A DNA stretch of 64,000 nt from Phycisphaerales bacterium (GTDB lineage Bacteria > Planctomycetota > Phycisphaerae > Phycisphaerales > UBA1924). How positions within the stretch are numbered: the stretch's first letter is position 1; every line of letters starts with the position of its first letter. The stretch covers positions 44,330 through 108,329 of the forward strand of contig JAEPOJ010000007.1 of NCBI GenBank assembly GCA_017642965.1. Reading direction: 5' to 3'. A program made the position numbers and the translations under genes. This document shows positions 29,562-37,879 of this stretch, one piece after another. Below the pieces are notes generated by a model. That model made no database searches, was not told the DNA's origin, and saw only the letters and a list, made by a program, of their open reading frames with translations.

Positions 29562-30134
29562 TTATTCGCTGGCTTCCTCGCCACCCTCGGCTTCTGCCTC
29601 GGGCTCGGGCTCAGGAGCAGGCTGGGCCGCTGCTGCCTGCTTCTTGGCGTCTTCAGCTGTCGCCAGGGCCTTGTTCGCCTGATCGGCCTTGGCGTTACCA
29701 ACGGCGTTCTTGGCGTTGTTCAGCTCACGCTTCGCGGTGTTCGCGAAGGGGGTCAGATCCGCTTCGGAATCTTCCGCCATCTTGTCGAGCTCTGCGACGA
29801 TAGCTTCGATGGCCTTGACGGCCTTCTTGCACTCGCCACGCTTGTTGTTGATCTCGCGCTTCTTGTCCCACTGGGCCTTCATATCACCCTCAAGCAGATC
29901 GCGGTTGCCCAGCATGTCCATCACGGTATCGCTGGGCTGCGCACCCTTTTCAATCCACGCCTTAATCGCGTCGACCTTGAGCTCGACCTGCTTGTCAGCA
30001 TCCTTCTCCATCGGGTTGTAGAACCCGAGGTTCTCGAGCACACGACCGTTGCGACGGGTACGCTGGTCGATGGCGTTGATGCGGTAGAACGGGCGGTGAG
30101 TGCGGCCGAAGCGCTGCATACGAATACGGATCAT
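29562..30134 (-). CDS. rpsP: 30S ribosomal protein S16 with long C-terminal extension
   Basis: 190 residues from ATG 30134 behind AAGGAG. The first 80 residues are S16 (MIRIRMQRFGRTHRPFYRIN, RRNGRVLENLGFYNPM, IKAWIEKGAQPSDTVMDMLG). Typical S16 is 80-100 residues; here a further 100 or so residues follow: a charged helical region (KKREINNKRGECKKAVKAIE) then an Ala/Lys/Glu-rich tail ending EPEPEAEAEGGEEASE. The tail resembles disordered or coiled extensions seen on some planctomycete ribosomal proteins; function unknown. It is divergent from trmD. Confidence 0.95.
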   Translation of the reverse strand: MIRIRMQRFGRTHRPFYRINAIDQRTRRNGRVLENLGFYNPMEKDADKQVELKVDAIKAWIEKGAQPSDTVMDMLGNRDLLEGDMKAQWDKKREINNKRGECKKAVKAIEAIVAELDKMAEDSEADLTPFANTAKRELNNAKNAVGNAKADQANKALATAEDAKKQAAAAQPAPEPEPEAEAEGGEEASE

Positions 30135-30222
30135 GGTTGACTCCTTCGTGTCCTGCCCGCTCAATGCGGGATGCCTACCCGGCGCGACCGGTCTCATGCT
30201 GAGCCGGTTTGATCCCTCGACT

Positions 30223-30239
30223 GCCCCAACCGTTGGGGC
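30223..30239. other. Perfect hairpin in rpsP-trmD divergent region
   Basis: GCCCCAA / TTGGGGC with a CCG loop, about 90 bases before rpsP and 105 before trmD. It could be a leader structure for the ribosomal protein gene; no further evidence. Confidence 0.35.
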
Positions 30240-30343
30240 TGTCTGCGTTCGCCGGGTCTCTATGATTCACCCAACAGCAACCCGAATCCACTCAGCAGCC
30301 CCCGATTCTGCGTGTTTCTTCGCTCCTCACACTATCATTGCCC

Positions 30344-31132
30344 ATGCGGATCGACGTCCTCACAACCTTCCCGGAGCTCTTTTCTACCCAATCGCCGGGG
30401 GTGCTCGGGGTCTCGATCCCCAAACGGGTCATCGATGCCGGGCTCATGGAGGTCCACACGACCAATATCCGGGATTACGCCGACAACAAGCACAACAAAA
30501 CCGATGACCGTCCCTTCGGTGGCGGCCCCGGCATGGTCATGATGTGCCAGCCCCTCTGGGACGCTGTCAAGGATGTCGAGTCCGCGTGCCCCACGCCCGC
30601 CAAGCGCATCCTGCTCACACCCCAGGGACGCCTGCTTGACCAGGACCTTGTGCTCGAACTCGCGGCCGAGCCACGTCTGCTCATGATCGCTGGGCACTAC
30701 GAAGGTATCGATGAGCGGGTGATCGAACGCCTCCATCCGCTTGAGATCAGCATCGGTGACTACGTGCTGTCCGGCGGCGAACTGGGAGCGCTGGTGCTCA
30801 TCGACGCACTGGCGCGCGTCCAGCCCGGTGCGCTGGGGCACGACGACTCGGCCGCCGAGGACTCCTTCTCACCGGCACAGACCACCGACAGCGAGGGCAA
30901 CCCCATCCGCAGGAAGCAGCTCGCCAATCTCGGTATCCCCGAGGGCGTCCGTCTGCTCGATTGCCCCCACTACACCCGCCCACGTGAATGGAAGGGCATG
31001 GAGATCCCCGAGGCCCTCCTCAGCGGTGACCACGAGGCGGTCGCGATCTGGCGTCTTCAGCAGCGTCTGCAACGAACACGGGAAAGGCGACCTGACTTGC
31101 TCGAAAACCGTGATCGGGATACGCTTTCTTAA
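30344..31132 (+). CDS. trmD: tRNA (guanine(37)-N1)-methyltransferase
   Basis: 262 residues from ATG 30344. TrmD motifs are clear: MRIDVLTTFPELF at the start, YADNKHNKTDDRPFGGGPGM, LLMIAGHYEGIDERVIE and the knotted SAM-binding region SIGDYVLSGGELGALVLIDA. The C-terminal helix IWRLQQRLQRTRERRPDLL is as in the family. It methylates N1 of G37 in tRNAs to prevent frameshifting. It stands alone here, without rimM, and is divergent from rpsP. Confidence 0.97.
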   Translation: MRIDVLTTFPELFSTQSPGVLGVSIPKRVIDAGLMEVHTTNIRDYADNKHNKTDDRPFGGGPGMVMMCQPLWDAVKDVESACPTPAKRILLTPQGRLLDQDLVLELAAEPRLLMIAGHYEGIDERVIERLHPLEISIGDYVLSGGELGALVLIDALARVQPGALGHDDSAAEDSFSPAQTTDSEGNPIRRKQLANLGIPEGVRLLDCPHYTRPREWKGMEIPEALLSGDHEAVAIWRLQQRLQRTRERRPDLLENRDRDTLS

Positions 31133-31240
31133 CAGATTTCCGGAATAATCCCCTACGTATCCGATTTACCGGTTACTGTTCAATACGCTGTCTGAGAAGC
31201 AGCATAAACACATTGCACCCCTGGAACGGAGTTGAATCCT

Positions 31241-31564
31241 ATGAACAAGTTTGCACTGATCGGCCTTGCTGCGGTTTCCGCACTCATGATCGGCTGCTCG
31301 AGCACCCAGTGTCGTGACGGCGGCGCATGTGCCGACGGCGCAGCAACCTGCTGTGGCTCATGCCAATCAGATAAAGAGTGTACATGCGGCTCTTGTGGCA
31401 CGGATGCAAAGTCATGCTGCGGCACCTGCAAAGGTGAAGGCGACAAGAGCGAGTGCTGTGGCAACTGCGCCGGCGAAGCACACGGTCATGAGCACGGTGA
31501 CGGTCATGCCCACGCATGCCCCAACTGCAAGGACGGGCAGAAGTGCGCCAAGTGTGCCGCCTGA
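31241..31564 (+). CDS. Cysteine-rich metallothionein-like lipoprotein
   Basis: 107 residues from ATG 31241 after an ACGGAG site. A lipoprotein signal ends with lipobox LMIGC. The mature part has 19 Cys counting the lipid Cys, in CC, CxC and CxxC patterns (AATCCGSCQSDKECTCGSCG, KSCCGTCKGEGDKSECCGNC), a His stretch (HGHEHGDGHAHAC) and a CPNCKDGQKCAKCAA end. I do not recognise a named family. The composition is that of a metallothionein or zinc/copper buffer attached to a membrane in the periplasm. It is monocistronic with its own terminator. Confidence 0.78.
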   Translation: MNKFALIGLAAVSALMIGCSSTQCRDGGACADGAATCCGSCQSDKECTCGSCGTDAKSCCGTCKGEGDKSECCGNCAGEAHGHEHGDGHAHACPNCKDGQKCAKCAA

Positions 31565-31590
31565 TCACCAGATCACGCTTCAAACCAAGG

Positions 31591-31614
31591 CCCGCTCATC
31601 AGAGCGGGTTTTTT
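31591..31614 (+). terminator. Intrinsic terminator of Cys-rich lipoprotein gene
   Basis: CCCGCT / AGCGGG stem, six-base loop and TTTTTT run, about 27 bases after the stop. Confidence 0.9.
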
Positions 31615-31657
31615 CGTGCCCCGATGCCTCAACCGGCTCTCCCGCTACGATTGGGGC

Positions 31658-33154
31658 ATGGACGCACTGCTCGAAGCCCTCGCCGAATGGAAGCCCTTCA
31701 ACGCGATCGTTGTGGGTGATTTCATGCTCGACCAGCTCCTCAAGGGGGCCGCGACGCGACTGTCACCCGATGCACCAGTGCCTGTGCTCCGTGTCAGCGA
31801 GCAGCAGTCCCAGCCCGGCGGGGCCGCCAACCTCACACTCGACCTGATCGCCCTTCATGGGCGTGTCAGCGTGCTCGGCGTCACCGGCAGCGACCACGAA
31901 GCCCAGATCCTCCGCGACAAGCTCACGGAGTCCGGCGTGGATTGCGCCGGGCTCGTCGAGGACCACTCACGCCCCACCACCGTCAAGCGCAACCTGATCG
32001 GACTCGCGCAGGGTCGCCACGCCCAGAAGATGTTCCGAGTGGATTTCGAGTCCGACGAGCCCATCCTCGGTGAGGTCGAACAAAGCCTGCTCAACGCCTT
32101 CGACGCGGCACTCAAGGATGCGGACGTCGTGTGCATCGAGGATTACAACAAGGGCGTCTGCACGCCAGCCCTATGCCAGGCGATCATCGAGCGTTCCAAG
32201 GCCGCCGGCGTGCCCGTGCTCGTGGACCCGGCACCGATCAAGGATTATGCCAAGTACCGTGGCGCAACCGCGATCACGCCCAACCGCACAGAGGCCGAGC
32301 TCGCGACCGGGATCACTGCTCCAGAGGATGCACGCGAGGCTCACCGCGAGCACCTCGCCCGCACGCTGCTCGACACCTTCGAGCTCGATACCCTCGTCCT
32401 CACCCTCGACAAGCAGGGCGCGCTGCTCGCGCACCGCGACGACCCGTCCACGGTCCACGTGCCGACCACGGCACGCGAGGTCTACGACGTCACCGGTGCG
32501 GGCGACATGATGCTCGCCGCCCTGGCCGCCGCCCGGGCCAACGGGCTCGACTGGGTCAACGCCACACGCTTCGCCAACGCCGCCGCGGGGCTCGAGGTCG
32601 AGATCTTCGGGGTCGCCCCGATCCCCATCGAGAAGATCCACGACGACCTGCTCACCCAGCGCACCAGTGAGCTCGGACGCCCCCGCTCGCTCGACGAGGT
32701 CCTCGTGCAGGTCCGGGCCGCTCGCCAGAGCGGGCAGAAGATCGTCTTCACCAACGGATGTTTCGACATTCTCCACGCCGGGCACGTCTCGCTCCTGCAA
32801 CGATGCGCGGCCTTGGGCGACATGCTCATCATCGGGCTCAATGACGACCACTCCGTCCGCGAGCTCAAGGGCCCCGAACGCCCAGTCAACAACCAGAACC
32901 ACCGGGCCTACTTGCTCAGCGCCCTGCAGTGCGTCGATTCAGTAGTCCTCTTCCACGAGCAGACCCCGATCCGACTGATCGAAGCCATTAAGCCCGACGT
33001 GCTCGTCAAGGGCGGCGATTACAGCCCCGAAACGGTCGTCGGGGCGGAAATCGTGGAAGCAAGCGGCGGCGAGGTGGTGATTCTCGATCTCATCGACGGG
33101 CTCTCAACCACCGGGACCATCAAGAAAATGCGTCCCCGATCCCAGTCCTCATAA
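31658..33154 (+). CDS. hldE: Bifunctional heptose-7-phosphate kinase / heptose-1-phosphate adenylyltransferase
   Basis: 498 residues from ATG 31658. The N-terminal ribokinase-fold domain (about 10-330) has VVGDFMLDQLLKG, QPGGAANLTLDLIALHGRVS and the VTGAGDMMLAAL anion hole. The C-terminal nucleotidyltransferase domain (about 350-498) has VFTNGCFDILHAGHVSLLQR, LNDDHSVRELKGPERPV and VLVKGGDY. Together they make ADP-heptose precursor for the inner core of LPS. The domain order and length match E. coli HldE (477). With lpxK at 36344 it argues for an outer membrane carrying lipid A with a heptose core. Confidence 0.95.
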   Translation: MDALLEALAEWKPFNAIVVGDFMLDQLLKGAATRLSPDAPVPVLRVSEQQSQPGGAANLTLDLIALHGRVSVLGVTGSDHEAQILRDKLTESGVDCAGLVEDHSRPTTVKRNLIGLAQGRHAQKMFRVDFESDEPILGEVEQSLLNAFDAALKDADVVCIEDYNKGVCTPALCQAIIERSKAAGVPVLVDPAPIKDYAKYRGATAITPNRTEAELATGITAPEDAREAHREHLARTLLDTFELDTLVLTLDKQGALLAHRDDPSTVHVPTTAREVYDVTGAGDMMLAALAAARANGLDWVNATRFANAAAGLEVEIFGVAPIPIEKIHDDLLTQRTSELGRPRSLDEVLVQVRAARQSGQKIVFTNGCFDILHAGHVSLLQRCAALGDMLIIGLNDDHSVRELKGPERPVNNQNHRAYLLSALQCVDSVVLFHEQTPIRLIEAIKPDVLVKGGDYSPETVVGAEIVEASGGEVVILDLIDGLSTTGTIKKMRPRSQSS

Positions 33155-33242
33155 ACCGTGATCTTTGATCAAAAACCGCATTTTTCGCTTTCACAGGGTT
33201 GCGTTTCCAAAGCCGCCCAGGTGTTCGTCCGATAGACAGGGC

Positions 33243-33677
33243 ATGCCGGACACACACCTGATGATCGTTCATCCCAAGTATGCATCACTCATCATGACGG
33301 GCCAAAAGCTCGTTGAGGCCCGCTTGAGCACCGATCGCCGGGCCCCCTATAACCGGGTGAATCCCGGTGACATCATCTACATCAAGCCTTCGAGCCAGCC
33401 CGTGATCGGCAAGGCGCGCGTCCATCGGGTTGATCAGTACTCTGGCCTGACCCCCAGCGATATTCAGCACCTGCAACGAATCTACAACGATCGTGTGATG
33501 GGTGACGATTCCTACTGGTCATCGAAGCAGGACGCAACCCACGCGACATTCCTCACACTGACCAAGGTCGCGATGATCGCGGATGAATCGAGTGTGCCGG
33601 CTCAGCTGCTGACGCCCAGCACTGACGCTTGGCGTGTGCTCCATGAAGAGCAATCGATAGCGCGAAGGGCCGCCTGA
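33243..33677 (+). CDS. ASCH-domain-like protein
   Basis: 144 residues from ATG 33243. MIVHPKYASLIMTGQKLVEA followed by RLSTDRRAPYNRVNPGDIIY and IKPSSQPVIGKARVHRVDQY matches the ASCH/PUA-like beta-barrel pattern (surface for nucleic acid or modified nucleoside binding). The C-terminal third is helical and not diagnostic. ASCH proteins are proposed to act in RNA-related regulation; some are amidohydrolases on modified cytidines. The specific role is unknown. It converges with maf, leaving 17 bases between stops. Confidence 0.7.
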   Translation: MPDTHLMIVHPKYASLIMTGQKLVEARLSTDRRAPYNRVNPGDIIYIKPSSQPVIGKARVHRVDQYSGLTPSDIQHLQRIYNDRVMGDDSYWSSKQDATHATFLTLTKVAMIADESSVPAQLLTPSTDAWRVLHEEQSIARRAA

Positions 33678-33694
33678 GCAAGTCTGCTACCGTA

Positions 33695-34342
33695 TCAATC
33701 CACAAAGAACTGTGCGACGCGTTCGAGCGTGCGGGTCATTGGCAACCCCACGATCGAGGTCTCGTCCCCGTCGAACTCGATGGGCCAACCCGCGGCGAGG
33801 CGTTCTGTGATGTTGTATGCGCCCGCCTTGCCCTGCCAGAGCCCGGAATCGAGGTATGCCAGGATCTCGTGCTCAGGGATCACCCCGACCCGGACCACCG
33901 ATCGATCGATGAAGATCTCTCGACGACCAGTGAGCGGATCAATGATCGCGATCCCCGTGAGGACCTCGTGCTCCGCATCACTCATTGAGAGGATCATCGC
34001 GTAAGCCTCATCACGATCGCCCGGTTGCCCGAGCACACGCCCGTCATGCACGCAGACCGTGTCCGCACCGATCACGACGGTGTTAGGCTTGTGCTCCAGC
34101 CTCGGGCTCGCGATGAACAACTGGGCCGAGGAAGCTGCCTTGAGATACGCCAGTGCCGCCACCCACTCCGCGGGGTTGACATGCTCGGCATGCCCCAGTT
34201 CACCGTCGTCCACGCTCGCCGGTAGGACCGTATGGTGAACGCCGATCTGCTCAAACATGGACCGACGGCGCGGCGAGGAACTCGCCAAGACCACAAAGGG
34301 CATCGCGTCAGGATCATCGATATGGGGCAGGGTCGGGTTCAT
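33695..34342 (-). CDS. maf: Maf-family nucleoside triphosphate pyrophosphatase
   Basis: 215 residues from ATG 34342. Maf features are FVVLASSSPRRRSMFEQIGV near the N-terminus, NTVVIGADTVCVHDGRVLGQ and the C-terminal YNITERLAAGWPIEFDGDET. The catalytic Asp lies in GADTV. Family members hydrolyse dTTP/UTP or modified nucleotides for housecleaning. The N-terminal ten residues are longer than usual; an internal ATG at MPFVV is an alternative start. Confidence 0.92.
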   Translation of the reverse strand: MNPTLPHIDDPDAMPFVVLASSSPRRRSMFEQIGVHHTVLPASVDDGELGHAEHVNPAEWVAALAYLKAASSAQLFIASPRLEHKPNTVVIGADTVCVHDGRVLGQPGDRDEAYAMILSMSDAEHEVLTGIAIIDPLTGRREIFIDRSVVRVGVIPEHEILAYLDSGLWQGKAGAYNITERLAAGWPIEFDGDETSIVGLPMTRTLERVAQFFVD

Positions 34343-34446
34343 GACTGTGATTGATACCAGCGTACCTGAGGATCGGGTTCAGCACACCTTGTTCTTTGAT
34401 AAACGATTCATGGATTTCAGATGCGCCCCCCGGCCTGTCCGGGCAT

Positions 34447-34476
34447 GAAAAAGGGCACCCCCTTATGGAGGTGCCC
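34447..34476 (-). terminator. Intrinsic terminator of DUF11 lipoprotein gene
   Basis: GGGCACCCCC / GGAGGTGCCC stem with one mismatch and a four-base loop; on the minus strand it is followed by TTTTTC. It lies about 40 bases past the minus-strand stop at 34517. Confidence 0.85.
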
Positions 34477-34516
34477 CGGATCGTGATTCATTACACCCGG
34501 AATCCCGGGCCAGGCA

Positions 34517-36091
34517 TCACTCGTAGAGGTTGGTTGCCTCGGTCTCGATCACCTCAGACTTGAGGTTGGCCGAGGTCATCTCAACGCGGAAACGGGAGTC
34601 AGCCGCGGCGTCCGCACGGACAGTCACGCGCCAGGTGATCGCTGCGCCCGGGGCAAGCGAGCCCGAAGGTGCGAACGAGACCTGCTTGCCGTTTGCTGTG
34701 GCGTTGGTCGCGCCAGAGGCGGAGACGAACGACTGCTCGGCGGGCAGGGTGGCTTCGATGCGGATGTTGTTATCCGCGGCCGAACCCTGGTTGGTGACGG
34801 TGATCACGTAGGTGGTCTGCTGGCCCACCTCGACCGGGTCGGTGATATCGACGACCTCAAGGAGGATCGCCGGGATGCCCTTGACCTCGGTGCGGCAGGA
34901 ATCCGAGACGGACTCGGCACACTCGGCGTTCGCCACGACCGACGAGCTGTAGTTGCCGATGCTCGATGCCGCGACGGTCATCGAGAAGTCACGCGAGGCG
35001 CCAGCCTCCATCGCGCCGAAGTTCCAGATGACATTGTTACCCTGGACCTGACCGCCGTTGCTGACGCGGACAACCGAGGTGCCCTGCGGCACGCTCGCCG
35101 AAGCGGTGGCCCCGTTGGCAACGCCGTCGCCGGTGTTCTCGATCGAGTAGTTGTAGGTGAAGTTGCGGCCCAGGAACTGGTCCTCGCTGCACTCAACACC
35201 AACAGCCAACTCTGGCTTGGTCACGACGGTGTTGGTCGCATCGGACTCGGCCTCGAGGCCACCGTCCGCGGATGCCATTGCACCAGACGAGAACTCGCCG
35301 GTACCCGATGCCGTCGCACGAACCTCGAATGCGCGGCTCTCACCTGCACCCAGCGTGCCGACCGGGATGTTGACCGAGCGCGAGCCGTTAGACATCGCCA
35401 GCCCTTCGGGCAGGGTGTCCTTGATCACGACATTGCTCGCGGCACCTGAGCCGGTGTTCTCTACGAGGTAGCGGATGACAATCTCGTCACACGCGATCGC
35501 GGCAGCGGTCGCGGTCTTGGAGAGTGCCAGCGCCGGCTCGACGACCTTCGTGTTGGCACAGAGGAAGTTGTTGTACGAGACAGTGATGCAGTCGCTCGCA
35601 GTACCGACTTCCTGCGCGTTGCCGGTCAGGCGGATTACCTTGGTTTCGCGCGGGCCGAGATCACCGAGCGACCAGGTCATGCCGTCGCCGCTGGTGTTTC
35701 CCTCGGGTTCCGACTTCACGACATCGAGATTGTTGCTCGAGTCGAGCATGAGCAGCACATTCTGCAGCTCGGCGTCCGTCAGGTTCGTCACGTGGTACGA
35801 GAACCCAAAGTCCTGACCGCGGGCAACCTCGTTCGGCATCACCTGATGGACGAGCAGTGCGCTGGTATCCGCGTCGCCGGTCGGGAATGCCATGCGAGAA
35901 GCGGACTCGTTCGACTTCAGGCGGGGCGCGTAGTACCCCCAGCCACGCACGCTCGATTCACTCCGGGCTTCCTCGCCCGTCATCTCGGTGTCGTTGCTGG
36001 TGGTTTGTGTCTGGGTACAACCTGTGAGCAATGCACCGAGCAGCATCGCAGCGCTGAGCTTGGTTGCAGTGTTCTTGATTCCGATTCTCAT
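34517..36091 (-). CDS. DUF11-repeat envelope lipoprotein
   Basis: 524 residues from ATG 36091 after a GGAG site. Lipoprotein signal with lipobox LLTGC. The mature protein has about four to five repeats of the DUF11/CARDB-like immunoglobulin type, each with a YxVxNxG core: SYHVTNLTDAELQNVLLMLD, IRYLVENTGSGAASNVVIKD, YNYSIENTGDGVANGATASA, YVITVTNQGSAADNNIRIEA. The PEGLAMSNG and LPAEQSFVSASG turns are typical. Chlamydial OmcB, an envelope structural protein, has similar repeats, so a structural role in the planctomycete cell wall is an inference. Single transcription unit with terminator. The 252-bp region upstream (36092-36343) has no gene. Confidence 0.85.
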   Translation of the reverse strand: MRIGIKNTATKLSAAMLLGALLTGCTQTQTTSNDTEMTGEEARSESSVRGWGYYAPRLKSNESASRMAFPTGDADTSALLVHQVMPNEVARGQDFGFSYHVTNLTDAELQNVLLMLDSSNNLDVVKSEPEGNTSGDGMTWSLGDLGPRETKVIRLTGNAQEVGTASDCITVSYNNFLCANTKVVEPALALSKTATAAAIACDEIVIRYLVENTGSGAASNVVIKDTLPEGLAMSNGSRSVNIPVGTLGAGESRAFEVRATASGTGEFSSGAMASADGGLEAESDATNTVVTKPELAVGVECSEDQFLGRNFTYNYSIENTGDGVANGATASASVPQGTSVVRVSNGGQVQGNNVIWNFGAMEAGASRDFSMTVAASSIGNYSSSVVANAECAESVSDSCRTEVKGIPAILLEVVDITDPVEVGQQTTYVITVTNQGSAADNNIRIEATLPAEQSFVSASGATNATANGKQVSFAPSGSLAPGAAITWRVTVRADAAADSRFRVEMTSANLKSEVIETEATNLYE

Positions 36092-36343
36092 GTGTTCTCC
36101 GATCTCAATCGAAAGTATGTGTTACCGCTCTGAGATAGCAGAGCAGATCCGCGATCCGAATCGCCTATCCCCGAAGTCGTAGACAAGATGTGTTAGACCC
36201 CTCATCATCTCGACGGCCTGATCACGAAACGCGTACGCCCGTGGGAACCCCCCCACGGAAGGGCGCGAGAGCACCCTGATTTTACCGGACGACCCTTGAT
36301 GGGGCAATACAATCACACCATTTGTAGGGAGAGAGACCCAGTC

Positions 36344-37399
36344 TCATTCATCCTCAAAGCGTTCCTGAACGGCACTCTTGAGGGCGTGTACACCATCGAT
36401 TTCCATAGACAACTCGGGCACATACACGCGTGCCCCATGCGGCCACGCCGGAAGAGATTTCGCTTTGACCCAGTCCTTCCGCGTCATGATGATTGGGGCA
36501 ATTTGACTATGGCCAGACCGGCCGGTGAGTTCGCGCAGCAGCTTCTCGTTCAGCGGCTCATGATCCGACAGCACAATCCGCCGATCGATCTTCATGCCAG
36601 AAGCCACAACCATGCGCTCAAACGCATCGCTGTTCCCGATTCCGCACACACACTGTACAACTTGTCTAGACAGATCGCTGATTGGGACGCTGCTGGTATC
36701 CCATACTCCATCGTTCCGGATGTACGAGTGCATCGCGACCCATGCATGGCGTGCGGTCAGCACCGGCACGCTGGGCGCATGCTCCGCGATCATCCCGCGC
36801 AATCGTGTAAGCTCAGATGCTTCGGTAAGCTCGCAATGTGTCAACACCACAACGTGAGCACGCCTCAATGAATCGATCGGTTCCCGCAGGTGCCCTCTCG
36901 GCAGCAACGCGTCGCGGTCTGGCGGGCGTGTCGCATCGATGAGTACGATATCAAGATCCCGCGCGATCTTGCGGTGCTGGTAGCCATCGTCGAGCACCAC
37001 GCAATCGATCATGCCCCCTTCGTCTGTTGAAAAGAGCTGGCGTAAACCCTCGAGCCGATCCGGCTGCGCAACAACAGGGATCCCCGGAAGTGCCTGCTCG
37101 TGCTCGAGCTGCTCATCGCCCTTCTGTCCTGGCTTGGCGCCGTACCCCCGCATGGCGATCACAGGCCTCTTCCCCGCATCCAGCAGCATCCTGACGATCA
37201 AATGGACCATCGGGGTCTTGCCGGTCCCGCCGGTGCTCAGGTTGCCGATCGAGATTACTGGGCGGTCAATCTTCGTTACACCCTGTCCACGATCGAATCC
37301 TCGGTTCCTTCTGTTGATCCCGATGGAGTACAACCACGAGAGCGGGGTCGTCATCACACTGGGCAGGACTGTCGGTGGCGGGACATGTTCGTCGCTCAC
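36344..37399 (-). CDS. lpxK: Tetraacyldisaccharide 4'-kinase (lipid A biosynthesis)
   Basis: 351 residues from GTG 37399, which overlaps the stop of the upstream gene by four bases (GTGA). The LpxK P-loop is VISIGNLSTGGTGKTPMVHL, followed by AMRGYGAKPGQKGDEQLEHE and DCVVLDDGYQHRKIARDLDI, the latter with the family's DDGxQH. It phosphorylates the 4' position of the lipid A disaccharide at the inner membrane. Supports the presence of lipid A. Length fits the family. Confidence 0.95.
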   Translation of the reverse strand: MSDEHVPPPTVLPSVMTTPLSWLYSIGINRRNRGFDRGQGVTKIDRPVISIGNLSTGGTGKTPMVHLIVRMLLDAGKRPVIAMRGYGAKPGQKGDEQLEHEQALPGIPVVAQPDRLEGLRQLFSTDEGGMIDCVVLDDGYQHRKIARDLDIVLIDATRPPDRDALLPRGHLREPIDSLRRAHVVVLTHCELTEASELTRLRGMIAEHAPSVPVLTARHAWVAMHSYIRNDGVWDTSSVPISDLSRQVVQCVCGIGNSDAFERMVVASGMKIDRRIVLSDHEPLNEKLLRELTGRSGHSQIAPIIMTRKDWVKAKSLPAWPHGARVYVPELSMEIDGVHALKSAVQERFEDE

Positions 37400-37803
37400 G
37401 AGCGACCCCGATCCCGCTGCTCACGCATCGCGTCGAGATCACGACGGAGCTTCTCCCGCAGCTCCTTGTGAATCTGATCGCCATCGTTGCGGTGCAGCCG
37501 CATCGTGTTCATCGCGTCGAGCATCGCGAGCATCACGATGGCTGATACCAGGCCGATAACGAGCATCCAGATGATCGTGAAGGTACCCGCATCACTCGGG
37601 CTGGCGATCCCAAAGCCGTACGCGGACAGCGGGATCGCGAACATGCTCAGCCAGCCCGTGGCCGTGCGGATCCGCTTGCGGCTCGCAGGCATCTGCTCGG
37701 CCGTCGCGTCCCGGAGTACAAGCAGGTACCCGGCCTGGAGGATCAGCGCCACCGCCGCAATGGGCAGCACCATCCAGGCGGGCGCGATCGGGTGAGGATC
37801 CAT
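37396..37803 (-). CDS. Small membrane protein of unknown function
   Basis: 135 residues from ATG 37803. Three hydrophobic helices are visible (WMVLPIAAVALILQAGYLLV, GWLSMFAIPLSAYGFGIAS, IIWMLVIGLVSAIVMLAML), then a charged C-terminal helix (HKELREKLRRDLDAMREQRD). No family recognised. Translationally coupled to lpxK by a GTGA overlap, so it may assist lipid A synthesis, but this is context only. Divergent from serS. Confidence 0.75.
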   Translation of the reverse strand: MDPHPIAPAWMVLPIAAVALILQAGYLLVLRDATAEQMPASRKRIRTATGWLSMFAIPLSAYGFGIASPSDAGTFTIIWMLVIGLVSAIVMLAMLDAMNTMRLHRNDGDQIHKELREKLRRDLDAMREQRDRGRS

Positions 37804-37879
37804 GCCAACATGGTACAACGCGAAACCAACACAGTCGATCCTCGCACGATTCGGGCGGGCGAACCTACACTCTGCGACC

